From a bacterium (lineage in GTDB: Bacteria; Armatimonadota; Zipacnadia; Zipacnadales; Zipacnadaceae), in contig JAUVXR010000005.1 of NCBI GenBank assembly GCA_030603495.1, forward strand, positions 1 through 64,000: DNA of 64,000 nt, in the 5' to 3' direction. Shown piece after piece: positions 60,967 to 64,000 of the stretch. The position numbers and the translations under genes were made by a program. The notes beneath the pieces are model-generated. The model saw only the letters and a list, made by a program, of their open reading frames with translations, had not been told where the DNA came from and made no database searches. Each line of letters opens with the position of its first letter. Position 1 is the first letter of the stretch.

Positions 60967-62355
60967 ATGGCAGGCAAGCGCAAGGTATTCATAATCGGCT
61001 GGGACTCAGCGCCCGCCGACCAGATATTAGGCCCGTGGCTCCCCGAGCTACCTAACCTCAGCCGACTGGTCGAACAGGGCACCTGGGGGCCCCTGCGCAG
61101 CACCGATCCGCCCATAACCGTGCCAGCCTGGACCAGCATGTTCACCTCACTTAACCCTGGCCAGCTTGGCTTCTCCGGCTTTCGCAATCGCACGGTGGGC
61201 ACTTACGATGGCCAGTGGATAGCCACCGGGGCAGCGGTGACCACGCCACGGCTGTGGGACATCCTGGGCGAACACGGCTGGCAGGTCTGTGTAGTGGGCG
61301 TCCCCCAGACCTATCCGGTCAGTCCGGTCAACGGCGCACTCATCTCATCGTTCCTAGCGCCAGACACCAGCAGCGACTATGTCTACCCGCCGGAGCTGAA
61401 GTGCGAGATAGAAGACGTGGCCGATGGCTATATGCTCGATGTGGACGACTTCCGTACCGAGGATAAAGAAGAGCTACTGGCGCAGATCTATGCGATGACC
61501 GACAAGCGCTACGCGGTGGCGCGCCACCTGCTGACCAGCCGGCCATGGGATCTGTTTGCTATGGTCGAGATGGGGCCTGACCGCATCCAGCACGGCTTCT
61601 GGCGCTTCATGGACCCCCACCACCCCAGGTACGAGCCCGGCAATCCCTACGAGAAGGTCATTGTGGACTACTACCATCATCTCGACGAGCAGCTAGGCTC
61701 CCTACTGGAGTTAGCCCCCGATGATGCCCTCGTGCTGGTGGTCTCCGACCACGGCGCCAAGAGCATGGCTGGCACCTTCAACATCAACGACTGGCTTGTC
61801 CAAGCGGGCTATCTGAAGCTGAAGGAACCAGTCACGGAGCCGACGAAATTCGACGCCTCGCTGGTGGATTGGCCGACCACAGTAGCCTGGGCTTGGGGTG
61901 GCTACCATGCGCGGATCTTCATCAACGTCGCAGGCCGCGAGCCGAATGGCATAGTTGCCGCCGCTGACTACGAACAGGTGCGCGGAGATCTCCAGGCGGC
62001 TCTGGAGAGCATAACCGATGACCAGGGGCGAGAAATGGATACCGTGGTGCTACGGCCGGAGAAGATATATGACGGCCCGCACGTTACCGAGGCGCCCGAC
62101 CTACTGGTCTATTTCGATGACCTGAGCTGGCGGGCTGGCCAGAACATTGGCAACGCCGGGCTGTACAGCAGTGAAACCGAGCTGGGGCCAGACGATGCCG
62201 TCCACGACTACCACGGTATCTTCGTTATGTATGACCCGCTGAACCCAGATGCTGGTTACCGCGGCGGCCTGCATCTCGGGGACGTAGCACCGACAGTGCT
62301 AGCCCGCGTGGGGCTACCTCCCCCTGCTCACATGGAGGGCAATGCTATTAGCTAA
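60967..62355 (+). CDS. alkaline-phosphatase-superfamily (type I phosphodiesterase-like) enzyme
   Basis: The 462-aa metal-dependent hydrolase has KRKVFIIGWDSAPADQI at the start (first metal Asp), the nucleophile region PPITVPAWTSMFTSLNPGQLGFSGF (Thr/Ser), and later DRIQHGFWRFMDPHHPRYEP and ALVLVVSDHGAKSM (metal Asp-His). It ends MYDPLNPDAGYRGGLHLGDVAPTVLARVGLPPPAHMEGNAI. This is the predicted AP/nucleotide pyrophosphatase family often encoded beside sat and cysC. It may release or modify sulfate- or phosphate-containing nucleotides; the exact substrate is unknown. Starts 43 bp after sat, so likely the same operon. Confidence 0.85.
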   Translation: MAGKRKVFIIGWDSAPADQILGPWLPELPNLSRLVEQGTWGPLRSTDPPITVPAWTSMFTSLNPGQLGFSGFRNRTVGTYDGQWIATGAAVTTPRLWDILGEHGWQVCVVGVPQTYPVSPVNGALISSFLAPDTSSDYVYPPELKCEIEDVADGYMLDVDDFRTEDKEELLAQIYAMTDKRYAVARHLLTSRPWDLFAMVEMGPDRIQHGFWRFMDPHHPRYEPGNPYEKVIVDYYHHLDEQLGSLLELAPDDALVLVVSDHGAKSMAGTFNINDWLVQAGYLKLKEPVTEPTKFDASLVDWPTTVAWAWGGYHARIFINVAGREPNGIVAAADYEQVRGDLQAALESITDDQGREMDTVVLRPEKIYDGPHVTEAPDLLVYFDDLSWRAGQNIGNAGLYSSETELGPDDAVHDYHGIFVMYDPLNPDAGYRGGLHLGDVAPTVLARVGLPPPAHMEGNAIS

Positions 62356-62935
62356 CCCTCCTCTCCCCTTTCCCAATCCCAATCCTTGCCAATATCACCT
62401 TACGGCACCACTATCACGCGTGCGCGAATATCGGTGCCATATGCGTATGCGGTCAACGCCTGGGCTGAGCCCGGGCGGCAGTACTGCTCCCAGAGATAAT
62501 GCCAGTAAAGCTCCGCCCCGTCTCCTCATTTCGCCTACTGCTCTTCGCAGCACAGCAGTCAGTTCCGAGACGGCCACCTAAGAGATGCCACGTATTCGCC
62601 TCGTGTTCCTCCACGGTGGCTTTTTCTGTAACTGCGGAACCAAGCGGTGCTGGTCAGGCATATATATAGAAAGGACAGAGCAATGGGCCCTGCGACCATC
62701 CATACACTTGGCAGTGTCAGCCGCAGGGCCCTCGTAGAGAGTTGGCAGACCCTCTACACTGCCATTATACCGGGAGCATGCGGCTGGTACAAGTACAAAC
62801 GAAGTTGACCACTGGCCGACGCCACAGCGGCGCCAATACCAGCGGCACACCACCCGAGGCCAATTTTCTATCTGACAGTTAGCCAGATGCTGGCACTGCC
62901 CACACGAATCTTTGCGAAAGCGTGGTGCAGACAGA
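62356..62935. other. intergenic region with a structured element
   Basis: About 580 bp with no convincing plus-strand gene. It contains the inverted-repeat cluster 62685-62763 and, on the minus strand, an open frame (62578-62985) whose part near 62800-62910 is Cys-patterned (CGQCQHLANCQIENWPRVVC). That frame overlaps the start of the HTH gene and is not called. Confidence 0.5.
62685..62763 (+). ncRNA. candidate structured RNA with nested and competing stems
   Basis: Perfect 10-bp arms GGGCCCTGCG (62685-62694) and CGCAGGGCCC (62722-62731) enclose an inner hairpin ACACT-TGGC-AGTGT. The strand GGCAGTGT (62710-62717) can instead pair perfectly with ACACTGCC (62756-62763), so two alternative folds exist. 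TAGAG/CTCTA pairing (62735-62739/62752-62756) adds to the density. Both strands could fold this way, so orientation is unproven; no known RNA family recognised. Confidence 0.35.
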
Positions 62936-63544
62936 ATGTCAGGAAGTCCCCACTCGACGAAATCAGACAACGAGTCCAGCCTCATTCGTAATCACCAACA
63001 CCGAGACGACAGATACTACCAGCCACTAACCGAACGCGAACTTGAGCAGATGGCCGACCAACTGCTGCGAGAGAGTATCGAGGCTCTGGGGCGCGGCGAA
63101 TACCCGTTTTACAGCCCCTCGTGGCTGCGGCAGCTCGCCGCGCAGGACGCCGAGCTGCCCAGTGACGACAACGCCTACCCCTCCGACCCTGACTACACAG
63201 CCCCGGCCTGTATGCGCCTTCTCGCCCAGACGCCGATGAAGAGGCAGTGGCGCAGCGCCATTCGGCTCTCAATCAAGGGGATGAAGACAGGGGAAATCGC
63301 CGCGCGCCTCAACGTCAGTCCCAAGCAGGCTAGTGGCTGGATCAAGGCCGGCCTGGCGCGTCTCGCCGCGAAAGCTGTGGACCTGGACGAGATGCTCAAC
63401 GAACGCGAAGCGATCAGCACCGCCTGGTACGAGGACACTCACCGCTACTGCGCTCACCGTGAGCGCCACTGCAAGCCCGGACAGGAGGCCTGCCGCCCAA
63501 GTGGCCTGTGCACTCGGCGCTGGTACTTGATGTACGAAGAGTAG
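62936..63544 (+). CDS. HTH DNA-binding protein with Cys/His-rich C-terminal tail
   Basis: The protein (about 202 aa from ATG 62936; the track opens with a TTG 24 bp earlier) has an acidic/basic N-terminus and a central sigma-70-region-4/LuxR-like helix-turn-helix, SAIRLSIKGMKTGEIAARLNVSPKQASGWIKAGLARLAAKA. A compact tail with metal-binding character follows: YCAHRERHCKPGQEACRPSGLCTRRWYL (Cys/His spacing C-x2-H-x3-HC-x7-C-x5-C). I know no family with this combination; it may be a metal- or redox-sensing regulator (inference). Isolated between an intergenic gap and a divergent-function neighbour. Confidence 0.65.
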   Translation: MSGSPHSTKSDNESSLIRNHQHRDDRYYQPLTERELEQMADQLLRESIEALGRGEYPFYSPSWLRQLAAQDAELPSDDNAYPSDPDYTAPACMRLLAQTPMKRQWRSAIRLSIKGMKTGEIAARLNVSPKQASGWIKAGLARLAAKAVDLDEMLNEREAISTAWYEDTHRYCAHRERHCKPGQEACRPSGLCTRRWYLMYEE

Positions 63545-63635
63545 CTCCAGGCAGGGAAGTAACCGCCGACGCCGAACCTACGGACAACGATGCCGCCCGC
63601 CAAGGGCAACTATCAGAGCACTCTGGAGGCGAGTG

Positions 63636-64000
63636 ATGAGTGTTGGCATAGTAATATTGTTTGTCACCATGCTCGTGATGATAATCGCAGTGAGAATCGG
63701 CGGGATCGCCCTCGAGCTGACCGGGCTAGAACCCGAGGTGGCCCGCTTCCAGGCGCTTTCAGCGTTCACGGGCACCGGCTTCACTACCCGGGAAGCCGAG
63801 GAGGTGGTGCACCACCCCCAGCGGCGGCGCATCGTCTCAGCTCTAATACTGACGGGTAGCGCGGGTATCATCACCCTGATCGCCGGGCTGGTGGAAACCT
63901 TCCAGAGCACTACTCGCGCTGAAGACATCAAGTGGTGGGCCAATCTAGCTCAGTTCGCCGGTGCTGCTGTGGCTTTGTACTTATTCTACCGTGTGTTTGT
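63636..64000 (+). CDS. membrane protein with TrkH-like pore motif, 3'-partial
   Basis: ATG 63636 follows GGAGGCGAGTG. The visible 121 residues begin MSVGIVILFVTMLVMIIAVRIGGIALELTGLEPEVARFQALSAFTGTGFTTREAEEVVHHPQRRRIVSALILTGSAGIITLIAGL. SAFTGTGFTT is a pore-loop-like motif of TrkH/KtrB-related proteins, seen in the membrane part of TrkA-C-domain potassium proteins. The frame is open to the window end, so the gene is cut. Not in the ORF track. Confidence 0.6.
   Translation, partial: MSVGIVILFVTMLVMIIAVRIGGIALELTGLEPEVARFQALSAFTGTGFTTREAEEVVHHPQRRRIVSALILTGSAGIITLIAGLVETFQSTTRAEDIKWWANLAQFAGAAVALYLFYRVF

Noticed and set aside
62578-62985. 135-aa minus-strand ORF in the intergenic region
   Set aside because: Only a short Cys-patterned segment is interesting; it overlaps the HTH gene start and lacks a convincing start site.
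1-64000. tRNA, rRNA, CRISPR arrays, insertion sequences and phage genes
   Set aside because: I looked for GTTCGAATCC-type T-arms, repeat-spacer patterns, transposase and integrase motifs in gene-free stretches and found none; a covariance scan would be needed to be certain.

Overview
The window is bacterial chromosomal DNA, roughly 60% G+C by eye. It is densely coded and carries no transposase, phage gene, tRNA, rRNA or CRISPR array that I could recognise. Several traits point to a Gram-negative-type (diderm-like) bacterium from a poorly sampled phylum: Hfq plus an RNase E/G, LL-diaminopimelate aminotransferase, MurA/MreB, a paired TIGR03960/TIGR03936 radical SAM system, a sulfide-type Thi4 under a TPP riboswitch, lipoproteins, and type IV pilus genes followed by prepilin-like proteins of the style seen in Armatimonadota and Planctomycetota. 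I favour an Armatimonadota-like or candidate-phylum organism known from metagenomes. This is inference; no marker gene here proves it.

Layout. 1-4.9 kb, minus strand: a C-terminally truncated URO-D-like gene, an SGNH-esterase/GH20-like fusion and a neutral ceramidase-like hydrolase, suggesting use of glycans and glycolipids. 5.2-7.6 kb: an ankyrin-repeat protein that seems frameshifted at its signal peptide, a 3-methyladenine DNA glycosylase and a TIM-barrel isomerase. 7.6-12.8 kb: a compact operon mutL-miaA-hfq-dapF-dapL (mismatch repair, tRNA modification, RNA chaperone, lysine/peptidoglycan precursor). 12.8-18.4 kb: a membrane protein with a pilin-like C-terminus, two radical SAM-associated genes and RNase E/G. 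18.6-23.4 kb: a good promoter, then murA-mreB-aminotransferase and a PfkB sugar kinase. 23.4-25.4 kb: a Tat-exported DUF362 protein, tatA and a small exported protein. 25.4-28.8 kb: cysS with a structured leader, a GH5-like hydrolase, and a chimeric ORF joining a malectin-like fragment to a second copy of the CysS C-terminus. 28.8-34.2 kb: a PD40 propeller protein, an oxidoreductase, TrpB2 and an anchored protein of unknown function.

34.3-38.4 kb, minus strand: a Cys-rich tandem-repeat protein, Thi4 with its TPP riboswitch, a UPF0280 protein, two thioredoxin-fold lipoproteins and a 49-residue membrane protein. 38.5-44.6 kb: a polytopic membrane protein, RNase HI, a second Gfo/Idh/MocA oxidoreductase, a copper-amine-oxidase-N-domain secreted protein and a DUF4349 lipoprotein. 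44.7-59.6 kb: a consensus promoter followed by pilB-pilT-pilC-pilD and five pilin-like genes whose products reach 1094 residues, closed by a strong terminator. 59.7-62.4 kb: sulfate adenylyltransferase with an alkaline-phosphatase-superfamily enzyme. 62.4-64 kb: a hairpin-rich intergenic stretch, an HTH protein with a Cys/His-rich tail and the start of a TrkH-like membrane protein cut by the window end.

The most unusual item is the chimera at 28337-28753. Its 178-bp tail is a diverged copy of the 3' end of cysS, and every one of the six differences is a synonymous third-position change. Next in interest are the hairpin-rich candidate RNA at 62685-62763, the oversized pseudopilin set, and the domain fusions at 1079-3430 and 12815-13846.
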